From contig NZ_BJYS01000001.1 in assembly GCF_007991635.1 (NCBI RefSeq), forward strand, positions 1 through 64,000: DNA of 64,000 nt, in the 5' to 3' direction. The DNA comes from Adhaeribacter aerolatus. Its GTDB lineage: Bacteria > Bacteroidota > Bacteroidia > Cytophagales > Hymenobacteraceae. Shown here in pieces: positions 34,115 through 44,445 of this stretch. The notes beneath the pieces were generated by a model, which worked only from the letters and a program-made list of their open reading frames with translations, made no database searches and had not been told where the DNA came from. Every line of letters starts with the position of its first letter. Position 1 is the stretch's first letter. The position numbers and the translations under genes are program-made.

Positions 34115-35584
34115 ATGTCTTCCTCCCAATCCAAGATAATTTTTGAAGCCCTGACTTACGACGATGTGCTTCTGCTCCCGGCTTATTCCCAGGTTTTACC
34201 CCGCAACTGCGATACTTCTACCCCGCTCACCCGCAACATCCGGCTAAATATTCCGTTAATTTCGGCCGCTATGGATACGGTAACCGAGGCAGAACTGGCT
34301 ATTTCGATGGCCCACGAAGGCGGTATTGGCATTATCCACAAGAACATGTCCATTAAGAAACAGGCCAACATGGTCCGGAAAGTAAAACGTTCGGAAAGCG
34401 GCATGATCCTGGACCCGGTTATTCTGGACGAAAAAGCGGTGCTGGGCGATGCGCTTAAGCTCATGCGGGAATATAATATTGGTGGCATACCAGTTACCAA
34501 CGGCGACCGGAAATTAGTGGGTATTATTACCAACCGCGACATTCGGTTTCAGAAAGACAAAACGCAGCCGATTGCCGAAATAATGACGCGTGACAACCTG
34601 ATTACTGCTAAAAAAGGTATCAGCCTGACCGAAGCCGAAGATATTTTGCAGCAATACCGCATCGAGAAACTGCCTATTGTAGACGGCGACGGTAAACTGG
34701 AAGGATTAATAACGTATAAAGATATCCTAAAAAGAAAAGACCGGCCCAATGCCTGTAAAGACGAGTTTGGCCGTTTGCGCGTTGGCGCCGCTGTTGGCGT
34801 AACCCCCGATACCCTGGCCCGGGTAGCAGCCCTGGTAGAAGCCGGCGTAGATGTAATTAGTGTAGATACGGCGCACGGTCACTCGCAAGGGGTATTGGAT
34901 GCGGTAAAAGAAATAAAAAAACAATTTCCGAAGTTAGATTTAATTGCCGGTAACGTAGCCACCGCCGCAGGTGCCAAAGCCCTGGCCGATGCCGGCGCCG
35001 ATGCCGTTAAAGTTGGTGTTGGTCCGGGCAGTATTTGTACCACCCGAATTATTGCGGGTATTGGGGTACCCCAGTTATCAGCGGTAATGGAAGCTGCCCG
35101 CGGCCTGGAAGGTACTGGCGTGCCGGTAATTGCCGACGGTGGTATTAAGTTTTCCGGCGATATTGTAAAAGCAATTGGCGGCGGTGCCAGCACCGTTATG
35201 ATTGGTTCTTTGCTGGCTGGCACCGAAGAAGCGCCCGGCGAAATGCTTTTGCTCGAAGGCCGTAAGTTTAAAACTTACCGGGGCATGGGCTCAATTGAAG
35301 CAATGGAAGATGGCTCGAAAGACCGTTATTTTCAGGATGCCGAAGACGACATGAAAAAACTGGTGCCCGAAGGAATTGTGGGCCGGGTACCGTATAAAGG
35401 CGCAGTGGCCGAAGTGCTTTACCAATTAGTAGGCGGCGTTCGGGCCGGTATGGGTTACTGCGGGGCAGCTACTATTGATAAATTGCAGGAAGCCCAAATG
35501 GTTAAAATTACCGGTGCTGGTTTACGCGAAAGCCATCCGCATGATGTTCAGATAATTAGAGAAGCGCCAAATTATAGCCGGTAA
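34115..35584 (+). CDS. guaB: Inosine-5'-monophosphate dehydrogenase
   Basis: NAD-dependent oxidation of IMP to XMP, the committed step of GMP synthesis. Length of 489 residues is normal. The TIM-barrel carries two inserted CBS domains (about 95-210, [14 protein letters not shown] and [11 protein letters not shown]). The catalytic loop is [15 protein letters not shown] with Cys at about 307, followed by [25 protein letters not shown] and the flap [13 protein letters not shown] start. Stands alone; guaA is not in the window. The leader contains an inverted-repeat element. Confidence 0.98.
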   Translation: MSSSQSKIIFEALTYDDVLLLPAYSQVLPRNCDTSTPLTRNIRLNIPLISAAMDTVTEAELAISMAHEGGIGIIHKNMSIKKQANMVRKVKRSESGMILDPVILDEKAVLGDALKLMREYNIGGIPVTNGDRKLVGIITNRDIRFQKDKTQPIAEIMTRDNLITAKKGISLTEAEDILQQYRIEKLPIVDGDGKLEGLITYKDILKRKDRPNACKDEFGRLRVGAAVGVTPDTLARVAALVEAGVDVISVDTAHGHSQGVLDAVKEIKKQFPKLDLIAGNVATAAGAKALADAGADAVKVGVGPGSICTTRIIAGIGVPQLSAVMEAARGLEGTGVPVIADGGIKFSGDIVKAIGGGASTVMIGSLLAGTEEAPGEMLLLEGRKFKTYRGMGSIEAMEDGSKDRYFQDAEDDMKKLVPEGIVGRVPYKGAVAEVLYQLVGGVRAGMGYCGAATIDKLQEAQMVKITGAGLRESHPHDVQIIREAPNYSR

Positions 35585-35782
35585 AAAAATAGATTTTTTT
35601 TAATATATTTAAACTTATTTTTGGGGAAAAGAGTAGTTTTTAAAAGGCTCCGTCTCTAACCACCAGGTTTAAGATTTGGGCCAAAACTACTTTTTTTTAC
35701 CCAAGGTAACTTTTTGTGCCGTTATATTTTAAATATACCTTACAACAACTTAATCGTAGCGAAAAAGAATAGTCGGTTATTC

Positions 35783-37849
35783 ATGCCAGATCAGATAAAG
35801 CTTAAAAAATATTTTATTTTTATTGCGGTTTTAAGCTGGGGGTTGCTGGTAGGTAGTACCATCTTTTATTCTGCTACACACGGTAAGGCTACCCCCCAAA
35901 CACAGCTTGCAGATTTTTTATCTTATGCCTTAAAAGCAATTTTTGTTTTTTCTGTTTTCATGGTGCAGCGCATCCGCGTGCAGAACTACAAAGGCCTTGA
36001 TTTATTAGGTTACCTCTGGAAACTTTTTTTTCGGGCGGGTATTACGGCCTACATCTGCGCAGTAATGTACTTAGGGTACAACTGGCTCAAACCAGATCAT
36101 CCTGAACCCAATAATTACCTGCTGCATATATTATACGCCGTAAACTTTGCATTCTTTGTTTATTTTATTGGCAAAGCTTTTCACATCTGGCGCGTACTTA
36201 TTCTCCACCAGAAAACCAAAGCCTTAATGCTGGAATGGAAAATATTTGAGTGGGCGCTATTTGGCACTTTAATCCTGTCGCTTTTCCAGTTTAGTTTCCT
36301 GGATTTTATTTTTATTCCCCTTCAGCCCCTTTTGGCTATTTATGCTGTGTTTCTAAGCTTCCACCTGAAATGGGTAGCCTACATTACGGGTGGCAAAAAA
36401 TGGCGAGTCATTTTACTTTTACTCGCTATTCTGGCCAGCATGGGCATTTTTATTCAGGTATTTATTTCGCTCAATAACCAGCTTACGGTTTACAACGATT
36501 TTCTGGATAATCCTTTTATCCGGTTAACTACCTTATTTGTGCTGGTATACCCCGCATTTTCATTTTTAGTAGCTTTATTCAGTCTGCCTACTGCTTCGGT
36601 GTTCGAACAAAAACGCTCCGATCTGCTAAATTTCCAACGCCTGACCCAACTCATTCAGAAAGGCGAAGACAAGCCGCAGGTTTTTAAAACTTTTTTCGAA
36701 AGCGCCGTTAATGCGTCTGGTTCCGATGCGGCCTGGCTCGAACTGCTGGATGAAGAAGGAGCCGAAGTAATTGAGTTTATAAATATACAGGAAGAACAAC
36801 TTCAGAAAATCCGGAGTGAAGTGCAGAATGCGGTTGGCCACAATTTCGACTACGTAAATAACAATCTCGATAACAGCCAGCTCCGGCGCCTTAACCTGCC
36901 TTACAAATCTATTTATGTAACGCCTTTACGCGCAGCACAGCGCACCTTTGGTATTCTGTACTTATTAAAAGAAGTAGAGCAGGGTTTCGACCGGGAAACT
37001 ATTAATGTAATCCGGACTTTTGTCAGCCAGACCAACCTTACCATCGAAAATTTACGCCTGGCCGAAGAAGCGCTGCAAACCGAACGCTACAAAGAAGAGC
37101 TTAAAATTGCCAGTACGGTACAGGAAAGCTTAATTCCCAAAACCTTCCCCAGCGATAGCTGGTTCGAGATTAGCTGCTTTTCGCAGGCGGCCAAAGAAGT
37201 AGGCGGCGACTTCTACGACTTCCTGCAATTAAGCGAAGGCCGGATTGCCATTATTATTGGCGATGTGTCGGGCAAAGGTATTTCGGCGGCTTTTCACATG
37301 GCCCAGATGAAAGGTATTTTTCATGGCCTGATGCAGGATGACCTGGAACCGGTGAAATTTATGGTAAAGGCCAATAACGCGCTTACCCACTGCCTCGAAA
37401 GAACCTCGTTTATTACCAGCTCGTTATATATAATAGATTATAAGTTAAAAGGAATATTTTTTGCCCGGGCCGGTCATTGTCATACCTTGTACTACAATTC
37501 TATGACCGAAGAAACCTTTTACTTTAACACCGAAGGTTTGGGGCTGGGCATTATCCGGGACCAAAACTATAGTAAGCGCATTCATAACATGCACTACGAT
37601 TATAACCCCGGCGATGTAATGGTAATTTATACCGACGGCATTGTAGAAGCCCGCAACAAAAATCAGGAAGAATACGGCGAAGAACGCCTGCGCGAGATGC
37701 TTACCCAAACATATCACCTGGAAGCGGACGATATAAAATACGCGATTGTTAACGACGTTAATGAATTTAGTCAGGATATGCCCATCCACGACGACCAGAC
37801 CCTGATAGTAATTAAGTTTAGAAATGTTCAACCAAACTTTTCCGCTTGA
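35783..37849 (+). CDS. Membrane PP2C-type (SpoIIE/RsbU) serine phosphatase with GAF domain
   Basis: From the ATG at 35783 the protein is 688 residues: seven or eight N-terminal helices (about 8-275), a coiled linker, a GAF-like domain (about 290-430), and a C-terminal PP2C/SpoIIE phosphatase (about 450-685) with metal ligands in EVGGDFYDF and IIGDVSGKGISAA and the DGIVEAR loop. It should dephosphorylate the downstream STAS antagonist in a partner-switching cascade, with the membrane part as sensor. The open frame starts further upstream at 35714, but the residues there look non-coding. Followed 9 bp later by the STAS gene. Confidence 0.92.
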   Translation: MPDQIKLKKYFIFIAVLSWGLLVGSTIFYSATHGKATPQTQLADFLSYALKAIFVFSVFMVQRIRVQNYKGLDLLGYLWKLFFRAGITAYICAVMYLGYNWLKPDHPEPNNYLLHILYAVNFAFFVYFIGKAFHIWRVLILHQKTKALMLEWKIFEWALFGTLILSLFQFSFLDFIFIPLQPLLAIYAVFLSFHLKWVAYITGGKKWRVILLLLAILASMGIFIQVFISLNNQLTVYNDFLDNPFIRLTTLFVLVYPAFSFLVALFSLPTASVFEQKRSDLLNFQRLTQLIQKGEDKPQVFKTFFESAVNASGSDAAWLELLDEEGAEVIEFINIQEEQLQKIRSEVQNAVGHNFDYVNNNLDNSQLRRLNLPYKSIYVTPLRAAQRTFGILYLLKEVEQGFDRETINVIRTFVSQTNLTIENLRLAEEALQTERYKEELKIASTVQESLIPKTFPSDSWFEISCFSQAAKEVGGDFYDFLQLSEGRIAIIIGDVSGKGISAAFHMAQMKGIFHGLMQDDLEPVKFMVKANNALTHCLERTSFITSSLYIIDYKLKGIFFARAGHCHTLYYNSMTEETFYFNTEGLGLGIIRDQNYSKRIHNMHYDYNPGDVMVIYTDGIVEARNKNQEEYGEERLREMLTQTYHLEADDIKYAIVNDVNEFSQDMPIHDDQTLIVIKFRNVQPNFSA

Positions 37850-37858
37850 CGTAATAAA

Positions 37859-38203
37859 ATGGCTATGAAAATAACACAAGAGATTAAAGACAAAACGATC
37901 ACCATTAGTTTAAACGGTGAATTAGATGCGAGTTCTTCTGTATTATTAGACGAAGAATTATCAAAACCTGAGATTATGCTCTTCAACAAAGTACTCGTTG
38001 ACTGCGAGCATCTTAATTACATTTCTTCTGCCGGCTTAGGGGTATTTATCTCCCATCTGCAGCGTTTCGAAGACGCTCAGATAAAACTCATCTTCTTTAA
38101 CATGCAGGAAAAAGTTAAAAACGTTTTCGAGATTCTGGGGCTCGACCTGCTGATGACCATTGTCTCTACCTACGACGAAGCCATGACCGTTTCGAATGAA
38201 TAA
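37859..38203 (+). CDS. STAS-domain anti-sigma factor antagonist (RsbV-like)
   Basis: A 114-residue STAS protein: beta-alpha fold with LVDCEHLNYISSAGLGVFISHL, where a Ser of ISSAGLG (about residue 58-59) is the expected phosphorylation site. It acts as the switch between kinase and target. Two in-frame ATGs (37859, 37865) are possible starts. Located between the phosphatase and kinase genes and overlapping the latter by 8 bp, showing translational coupling. Confidence 0.93.
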   Translation: MAMKITQEIKDKTITISLNGELDASSSVLLDEELSKPEIMLFNKVLVDCEHLNYISSAGLGVFISHLQRFEDAQIKLIFFNMQEKVKNVFEILGLDLLMTIVSTYDEAMTVSNE

Positions 38204-38615
38204 CTCGATCAGGATTAGAAGTAATAAGAATAACCTGAAAGTAGTAAGAGATTTTGTAACCAACTACCTTAGTCCTTATACGCTGGCAGAAAAAGAATTA
38301 AATCAGATTATTTTGGCTGTAGATGAAATTACAGCCAATTTAATTATTCATGCCAATAAAGAAGACGAGAGTAAGTTTGTGAAACTGGCTATTTTTCAGA
38401 CCGGAGATACTTTTTTGTTTGAATTATCGGACAACGGCCATTCTTTTAACCAGAAAAACTACAAAGAGCCCGATATTAAAAAAATAATTTCGGAGGGCGG
38501 CAAAGGCGGTATGGGGGTGGCTTTGGTTAAAAGAATAATGGATAAAGTTGAGTTTACGACCCAGGGCACGAGCAATATTTGCCGGCTCTACAAAAAGGTG
38601 CATCAACCCGCCTGA
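38196..38615 (+). CDS. RsbW-like anti-sigma serine kinase (GHKL ATPase)
   Basis: A 139-residue HATPase with N box AVDEITANLIIHAN (about 45-58), G1 ELSDNGHSF and G2 GGKGGMGVALVKRIMD. This is the serine kinase/anti-sigma family that phosphorylates RsbV-type antagonists. No sigma factor gene of the SigB type is adjacent, so its output may be another protein, as in several Bacteroidota modules. The ATG overlaps the STAS stop. Confidence 0.9.
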   Translation: MNNSIRIRSNKNNLKVVRDFVTNYLSPYTLAEKELNQIILAVDEITANLIIHANKEDESKFVKLAIFQTGDTFLFELSDNGHSFNQKNYKEPDIKKIISEGGKGGMGVALVKRIMDKVEFTTQGTSNICRLYKKVHQPA

Positions 38616-38985
38616 AATTTCAGGTGAATGCTGCCCTACAATATTATTAACACTTAAAACTTTTTGCCGCCGCTATATTTTTACACCTGATATTAATGTT
38701 TTTACCTTATCCTTATATAAAAAGGCCCAGATGGGTTCCTGTATAAGGATTTTTTTATGTTCGTTTAAATTGGCCGTTTTAACTTAAAACCAAAACCCTT
38801 TTCTCTAAATGTTCTCTTCCCGGTACTGCCTTTAATAAATTTAAATTTTCCGTTAATATTTTCGTTACCTAATTTGGATTAACCAATCTCCTAATTACTT
38901 ATAATAGTTAAAAATTTAGTAAAATTGCAGTCAGAGATTTCTTCTTTTAATTTATACCTTATTAGCAGGTATGCTTTTTCTTTGT
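38616..38985. other. Gap after the partner-switching operon
   Basis: About 370 bp without a gene. A hairpin at 38711-38757 (CCTTATA / TATAAGG plus an inner GGnCC pairing, then seven T) probably terminates the operon; the rest is AT-rich with no clear promoter box. Confidence 0.45.
38711..38757 (+). terminator. Terminator of the partner-switching operon
   Basis: Stem CCTTATA / TATAAGG with an internal GG-c-CC pairing and a downstream run of seven T. Confidence 0.6.
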
Positions 38986-41262
38986 ATGCGTAAAAGCTTC
39001 TTTTATTTTGGTGCCACGGTGTTGCTTCTGGTGGGTTGTAAAGGCACGCAACCCCAGGCCAGTAAAGAACCGGTAATAGAAACCCTGGGCGACCGGCCGG
39101 TTTACACTTCTGAATTTGAGTACGTTTACAACAAAAACAATGGCAGTGCCGAGAATGCCTACACCCGGGCCAGTATTGAGGAATACCTGGAACTTTATAC
39201 CAATTTTAAGCTCAAAGTAATGGATGCCGAAAGCCGGGGCCTCGACACCACCATGGCATTCCGGCGGGAACTGGATGGGTACAAGCAGCAGTTGGCGCAG
39301 CCCTACCTCACCGAAAAAAGTGTCACCGAAAAATTAATCCGGGAAGCTTATGACCGGATGAAGCAGGAAATTAATGCCTCCCATATTCTCATTGGCGTAG
39401 CACCCGATGCTGAACCCAAAGATACTTTAGCAGCCTACAATAAAATTCTGGATTTACGCAAACGCCTTGAGGCCGGCGAAGATTTTGCCAAACTAGCTCA
39501 AACCTATTCCGAAGATCCTTCGGCCAAAGAGAACAACGGCAAGCTGGGTTATTTTACCGCGCTGCAAATGGTTTATCCATTCGAAGATGCCGCATATAAA
39601 ACCCCGGTAGGACAACTTTCTAACCCTATCCGGACCCGTTTTGGCTACCATTTAATTAAAGTAAACAGTGTACGGCCGGCGCAAGGCGAAATAAAAGTAT
39701 CGCATATTATGGTGCGGGCTACGCCGGGTATGCCCAAAGCCGATTCGGTAGCCGCCAAAAGAAAAATAGATGAAATCTATACCCGGGTGGCCCGCAAAGA
39801 AAACTGGGACCGGCTGGTAGCTCAGTTTTCGGAGGATGTGAGCTCGAACCAGAACGGCGGCGAATTGCCCTGGTTTGGTACCGGCCGCATGTTGCCCAGC
39901 TTTGAGGAGGTAGCCTTTAAATTAGCCAAACCCGGCGATATTTCGAAGCCCGTACAAACTCCCTACGGCTGGCATATTATTAAATTACTGGAACGCCGCA
40001 GCCTGCCTACTTACGACGATATGGAAACTTCGCTGCGGAACCGGGTAGCCAAAGACTCCCGCTCCGAGTTAAACAAAGCGGCTTTTATCAAGCGCATCAA
40101 AACCGAAAATAATTTTCAGGAAGTAGCGGCCGCCAAGCAGTACGCGCTGGGTCGTGCCGATTCTTCGCTGGTAAAAGGAGTCTGGAAAAATAGCTTTCCC
40201 GATAAAGAAACCAATGTCACATTATTTTCTATTCAGGATAAAAAATACCAGGTAAAGGATTTCTTCTCTTATGTAGCGCAAAACCAGAAAGCCCGGCCTA
40301 ACGCTTCGCCGGCCCATGCCATGCAGTTGCTCTACGATAGCTTTGCCGAACAATCTTTGCTGACTTACGAAAAAGAAAACCTCGAAAACAAATACCTGGA
40401 TTACAAGATGCTGGTACAGGAATACCGCGATGGCATTTTATTATTTCAGTTAATGGATGAGAAAATCTGGTCTAAAGCCATTGAAGACACCGTTGGGCTA
40501 CAAGCTTTTTTTGCGCAAAACCGCGAAAATTATAAATGGGACACCCGGGCCGAAGCAACCATTCTGAGTGCTGCCAATAAACAAATTCTGAATCGGGCCC
40601 AGCCGCTATTAAATGCAGAACGCTACGAAATCCGCAAAAACAAGCCGGCACCGGTGCTGTTTGCAGCCAATGCAACCACCCTATCGGCCAAAGCTACTGC
40701 TCAGCTCGATGAATTAGTTAACCGCTTATCTGCCGACCCGAACTTATCGGTGGCTTTAACCGGTCTGGCCGATGCCCGCGAGGCTGCCCGGAAAAATATA
40801 CTGGTTCAGGAACGGGCGAATCAGGTAAAAGATTATTTGCAGAAAAAAGGCGTACCGGCCAGTCAGATAAGGGTAAATCCACCGCCTGCCACCGCCAACC
40901 GGCAGCGGGCGGTCAGCCTCGATTTATATTCGAAAGACGTAAAAGTACTGGAACAAGCATTCAACGAAAATAATCCGCTGGCACTGCAGGTAACCAAACG
41001 TAGGTTTGTAAAAGGCGAAAATAAAATACTGGATAAGGTAAATTGGCAGGAAGGCACTTATACCTTAGAGCAGGATGGCCGGGTTTATTTAATTCGGATA
41101 GATAAAATATTGCCACCGGGTTACAAAAACCTGAACGAAACCCGCGGCGTAGCCACCTCCGACTACCAGAATTACCTCGAAAAACAATGGGTAAACGAAT
41201 TACGGCAACGGTACCCCGTAGTAGTAAATCGGGCCGAAGTAGATAAACTGATTAAAAAATAA
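38986..41262 (+). CDS. Lipoprotein peptidyl-prolyl isomerase with two parvulin domains and an OmpA-like region
   Basis: From the ATG at 38986 this is 758 residues with a lipobox (VLLLVGC). Two consecutive parvulin (PpiC/SurA rotamase) domains occupy about 130-228 and 238-337, each ending in the (F/Y)G(Y/W)H(L/I)IK signature. A long helical region follows, then about 555-650 resembles an OmpA-type domain (PVLFAANATTLS..., DAREAARKNILVQERANQV, QKKGVPASQIRV), which in other proteins binds peptidoglycan. It is therefore a probable envelope-tethered chaperone for outer-membrane proteins. It precedes surA with a terminator between, so the two are separate units. An ATG five codons earlier (38971) is a weaker alternative. 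Confidence 0.88.
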   Translation: MRKSFFYFGATVLLLVGCKGTQPQASKEPVIETLGDRPVYTSEFEYVYNKNNGSAENAYTRASIEEYLELYTNFKLKVMDAESRGLDTTMAFRRELDGYKQQLAQPYLTEKSVTEKLIREAYDRMKQEINASHILIGVAPDAEPKDTLAAYNKILDLRKRLEAGEDFAKLAQTYSEDPSAKENNGKLGYFTALQMVYPFEDAAYKTPVGQLSNPIRTRFGYHLIKVNSVRPAQGEIKVSHIMVRATPGMPKADSVAAKRKIDEIYTRVARKENWDRLVAQFSEDVSSNQNGGELPWFGTGRMLPSFEEVAFKLAKPGDISKPVQTPYGWHIIKLLERRSLPTYDDMETSLRNRVAKDSRSELNKAAFIKRIKTENNFQEVAAAKQYALGRADSSLVKGVWKNSFPDKETNVTLFSIQDKKYQVKDFFSYVAQNQKARPNASPAHAMQLLYDSFAEQSLLTYEKENLENKYLDYKMLVQEYRDGILLFQLMDEKIWSKAIEDTVGLQAFFAQNRENYKWDTRAEATILSAANKQILNRAQPLLNAERYEIRKNKPAPVLFAANATTLSAKATAQLDELVNRLSADPNLSVALTGLADAREAARKNILVQERANQVKDYLQKKGVPASQIRVNPPPATANRQRAVSLDLYSKDVKVLEQAFNENNPLALQVTKRRFVKGENKILDKVNWQEGTYTLEQDGRVYLIRIDKILPPGYKNLNETRGVATSDYQNYLEKQWVNELRQRYPVVVNRAEVDKLIKK

Positions 41263-41274
41263 AGCCTTAAATAT

Positions 41275-41303
41275 AAAAACGCTGCTGGTAAGGCAGCGTT
41301 TTT
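41275..41303 (+). terminator. Terminator after the first PPIase gene
   Basis: Stem AAAAACGCTGC / GCAGCGTTTTT, loop of 7, in front of surA. Confidence 0.85.
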
Positions 41304-41439
41304 ATTATATGGTTATATTTAGGTACCTTTACTTTTCTTTCGGAAGTAAAATTTTTTTCTAATATAAAACGTTATCGATCAGTAGATTTTAGCGCACTAA
41401 ACAGGCCTGATTCTACTGGCTCATAATTACCCAATTCAA

Positions 41440-42813
41440 ATGATATCTAAATTTAGTTTACCTTTTTTAAGTAAACATACTTTCTTATTACTGGCTTTTT
41501 CTTTGGTAACTTCTTTTGCCTGGGCGCAGCAACGCCCTAAAGCAATTGATGGCATTATTGTTAAAGTAAATAACCAGATTATTCTGCGTTCCGACTTACA
41601 GACGGCTATTGCCCAGGAAGAAGCCCAGGCCCAGAAAAAAATCGCCGATCAGGACCGGTGCAATATTTTACGCGCCCTGGTGCAGCAAAAATTATTAGTT
41701 GCCCGCGCCGAAATTGACTCGGTGGTGGTAGACGAAGAAATGGTGGAAGGAACGCTGGATCAGCGAATGGGCTATTTTGTGTCGCAGATTGGTAGCGAAC
41801 AAAAACTGGAGGAGTACTACAACAAAAGCATTAAGCAAATAAAAGACGATTTGCGCAAGCCCGTTCGGGAGCAGTTGATCGCCGAGAAAATGCAGTCGGA
41901 GATAACTCAAAAACTTTCGGTTACGCCCAACGATGTTAAAAAATTCTTTAATCAAATTCCGCAGGACAGCTTGCCTTACTTTTCTACTGAGGTAGAAATT
42001 GGTCAGATTGTAAAATTAGCCAGCGTAAGTAAAACCCAAAAAGACGAAGTACGCAACCGCTTACTCGAAATGAAAAAACGCATTCAGGGTGGCGAAAGTT
42101 TTGCAGAACTGGCAAACCAATATTCGGAAGACCCGGGCTCCGCTAAAACCGGCGGTGAGCTAGGCTTTATGAAGAAGAGAATGCTGGTACCCGAATACGA
42201 AGCTGCCGCACTCAAACTAGAGCCTGGCCAAATTTCAGAACCAGTTGAGTCCCAATTTGGGTTTCACCTGATTCAGTTAATTGAAAGACGGGGTGAAGAA
42301 TACAATACCCGGCATATTTTACTGAAGCCCAACAGCACCGAAATTGATATGGATGCTACTGCTGCCGAACTTAATAAGCTGCGCGACCGTATTCTGAGCG
42401 ATAGCATTTCTTTCTCGAAAGCAGCCAAAGAATTTTCGGATGACAAGCCAACCAAAGATAATGGCGGTTTAATGATGAATCCGCGCGATCGGAGCGCATT
42501 TATTCCCTTGGATTTGGTAGATCCGTCTATCTTCTTTATTATCGATACCATGGAAGTAGGCAATATTACCAAACCACTGGAGTACCGGACCGACGATGGC
42601 AAACAGGCTATGCGCATTATTTACCTGAAGTCTAAAACGCCGCCGCACCAGGCAAACCTGAGAGACGATTACCAGAAACTGGCCACTTATGCTTTAAATG
42701 AGAAAAAAAGAAAAGCCTTATCGGATTGGTTCGAAAAAAATAAAAACACGGTTTACATCGATATCGATCCAGAATTTAATAATTGTGATATCTTGCAAGG
42801 CAATCTCTTTTAA
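41440..42813 (+). CDS. surA: Periplasmic chaperone/PPIase SurA-like
   Basis: A 457-residue exported protein: signal peptide ending near SFAWAQQ, SurA N-terminal domain (about 30-165), parvulin domain 1 (about 175-278, QYSEDPGSAKTGGELGF, FGFHLIQLIE) and a more diverged domain 2 (about 285-390). SurA folds outer-membrane proteins after Sec export. ATG start. It is followed after 6 bp by the MoxR ATPase gene, a probable operon. Confidence 0.9.
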   Translation: MISKFSLPFLSKHTFLLLAFSLVTSFAWAQQRPKAIDGIIVKVNNQIILRSDLQTAIAQEEAQAQKKIADQDRCNILRALVQQKLLVARAEIDSVVVDEEMVEGTLDQRMGYFVSQIGSEQKLEEYYNKSIKQIKDDLRKPVREQLIAEKMQSEITQKLSVTPNDVKKFFNQIPQDSLPYFSTEVEIGQIVKLASVSKTQKDEVRNRLLEMKKRIQGGESFAELANQYSEDPGSAKTGGELGFMKKRMLVPEYEAAALKLEPGQISEPVESQFGFHLIQLIERRGEEYNTRHILLKPNSTEIDMDATAAELNKLRDRILSDSISFSKAAKEFSDDKPTKDNGGLMMNPRDRSAFIPLDLVDPSIFFIIDTMEVGNITKPLEYRTDDGKQAMRIIYLKSKTPPHQANLRDDYQKLATYALNEKKRKALSDWFEKNKNTVYIDIDPEFNNCDILQGNLF

Positions 42814-42819
42814 AGCCGC

Positions 42820-43785
42820 ATGAGGAAATTTAACTCGGACAAAGAAGCAGCCGATTCGCTGCACCAGGCCTATTTGGGCCTTAATAAAGAAATTTCTAAA
42901 ATTATTATTGGACAGGATGAGGTAGTACGCCTGGTACTAACCGCTATTTTCTCGCAGGGGCATTGTCTCCTCGTAGGAGTACCGGGACTGGCTAAAACGT
43001 TGCTCATCCAAACCATTGCGTCGTCGCTGGATCTTTCGTTTAACCGTATTCAGTTCACGCCCGATCTAATGCCTTCGGATATTGTGGGTTCTGAAACCAT
43101 GGATCAGAACCGAAACTTCCAGTTCGTAAAAGGGCCGGTATTTGCCAATATTATTCTGGCCGATGAAATAAACCGGACCCCGCCTAAAACCCAGGCGGCG
43201 TTGCTCGAATCGATGCAGGAATATTCGGTTACGGTGGCTGGTCGACGTTACGACTTGCAACGGCCATTTTTCGTACTGGCTACCCAAAACCCCATTGAGC
43301 AGGAAGGTACTTATCCGTTGCCAGAAGCCCAGCTAGACCGGTTTATGTTTAATATTAACCTGGATTACCCAAGTTTTGAATCGGAACTGCAAATTGTAAA
43401 AAATACGACCTCCGATTTTAGAAACACCATCGAAAATGTTTTACACGGCGATGATATTATGGCCTATCAGCATTTGGTAAGGCGGGTACCGGTAGTAGAT
43501 AATGTAGTGGATTACGCGGTGCGGTTAGTACACAAAACCCGGCCCAACACCCCAATGGGTGCGTCGCAAGCTAGCCAATATTTAGAATGGGGCGCCGGTC
43601 CGCGGGCTTCGCAGCATTTAATTGTGGGTGCCAAGTGTAATGCGCTGCTCAACGGCAAATATTCGCCGGATATAGAAGATGTGCAGGCAGTAGCCTATCC
43701 TATTCTGCGGCACCGAATTGTCCGGAATTTTAAAGCCGAAGCCGAAGGTGTTACCGTTGACAGCATTATTAAGAATTTACTTTAG
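42820..43785 (+). CDS. MoxR-family AAA+ ATPase
   Basis: A 321-residue AAA+ chaperone-like ATPase: Walker A GVPGLAKT (about 53-60), Walker B ILADEINRTPPKTQAALLESMQE, sensor-1 ATQNPIEQEGTYPLPEAQLDRF, C-terminal lid. MoxR proteins act with VWA/Bat-type partners in metal insertion or complex assembly. The usual Bat partners are not adjacent, although a BatD-like gene is in the window at 7-8.6 kb. Probably cotranscribed with surA; a terminator follows. Confidence 0.95.
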   Translation: MRKFNSDKEAADSLHQAYLGLNKEISKIIIGQDEVVRLVLTAIFSQGHCLLVGVPGLAKTLLIQTIASSLDLSFNRIQFTPDLMPSDIVGSETMDQNRNFQFVKGPVFANIILADEINRTPPKTQAALLESMQEYSVTVAGRRYDLQRPFFVLATQNPIEQEGTYPLPEAQLDRFMFNINLDYPSFESELQIVKNTTSDFRNTIENVLHGDDIMAYQHLVRRVPVVDNVVDYAVRLVHKTRPNTPMGASQASQYLEWGAGPRASQHLIVGAKCNALLNGKYSPDIEDVQAVAYPILRHRIVRNFKAEAEGVTVDSIIKNLL

Positions 43786-43803
43786 AAAAATTTATACCCT
43801 ACA

Positions 43804-43843
43804 GCAAAGGCCTGTTTAGTACTTGTATTAAACAGGCCTTTGC
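43804..43843. terminator. Terminator after the MoxR gene
   Basis: Perfect 15-bp stem GCAAAGGCCTGTTTA / TAAACAGGCCTTTGC with a 10-nt loop. Confidence 0.85.
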
Positions 43844-43963
43844 TTTTACCACCATGGGGTTTTAAGTAGCAATAACATTGTTTAAAAAGTAAATGGCTTT
43901 TGTCTAACTTTACCCGCAGATCAGCGGTATTAATAAAAATAACCTCATTCTTTTAAAAGAAGC

Positions 43964-44392
43964 ATGGAAGCCAAAGCCCTTTACGAATTATTTGAACAAA
44001 ACCTGAATACAATATTAGAAGTTCTGCACAGCGATGTAGAGATACAGCGCACCCCATTTCAGACGTCGTTACCCCTGGAAATTAAAATTTTGTGCACAGT
44101 GCTTAACACCACCGGCGAAAACTTTGGCGTACAAGCCGATAATTTAAACGCTGTAAGCGAATTTCATGACTTGTACGTCCACCAGAAAGACCACGCCTCG
44201 GTGGCCATGCAAAAAATTCTGAACGACAAACGCTCTTATATGAAAACGCCCGAAGGTACCGTGCTGGTGAAAGAACTGCTGATCCGGCGCTTAGAATATT
44301 TTAACGAAGCAGCCCGGGTACTGAATGTAATGGCCACCCAAAAAGCGTTGGGCAGTCCTTTACAGTACGACTATAATGGGTCTAAAAAATAA
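43964..44392 (+). CDS. Hypothetical cytoplasmic protein (142 aa)
   Basis: Protein of 142 residues with no signal or membrane helix, predicted mostly helical (LYELFEQNLNTILEVLHSDVE, VKELLIRRLEYFNEAARVLNVM). Clean ATG start. I do not recognise a family. It precedes the acetyltransferase gene by 54 bp in the same direction, and a TAACTTTA word at about 43906 could be its -7 box. Confidence 0.7.
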   Translation: MEAKALYELFEQNLNTILEVLHSDVEIQRTPFQTSLPLEIKILCTVLNTTGENFGVQADNLNAVSEFHDLYVHQKDHASVAMQKILNDKRSYMKTPEGTVLVKELLIRRLEYFNEAARVLNVMATQKALGSPLQYDYNGSKK

Positions 44393-44445
44393 TCTGGCAA
44401 CGATGGGTAAAAATTGGTTATTCGTTTAATTTCTTTTTCACCAGC

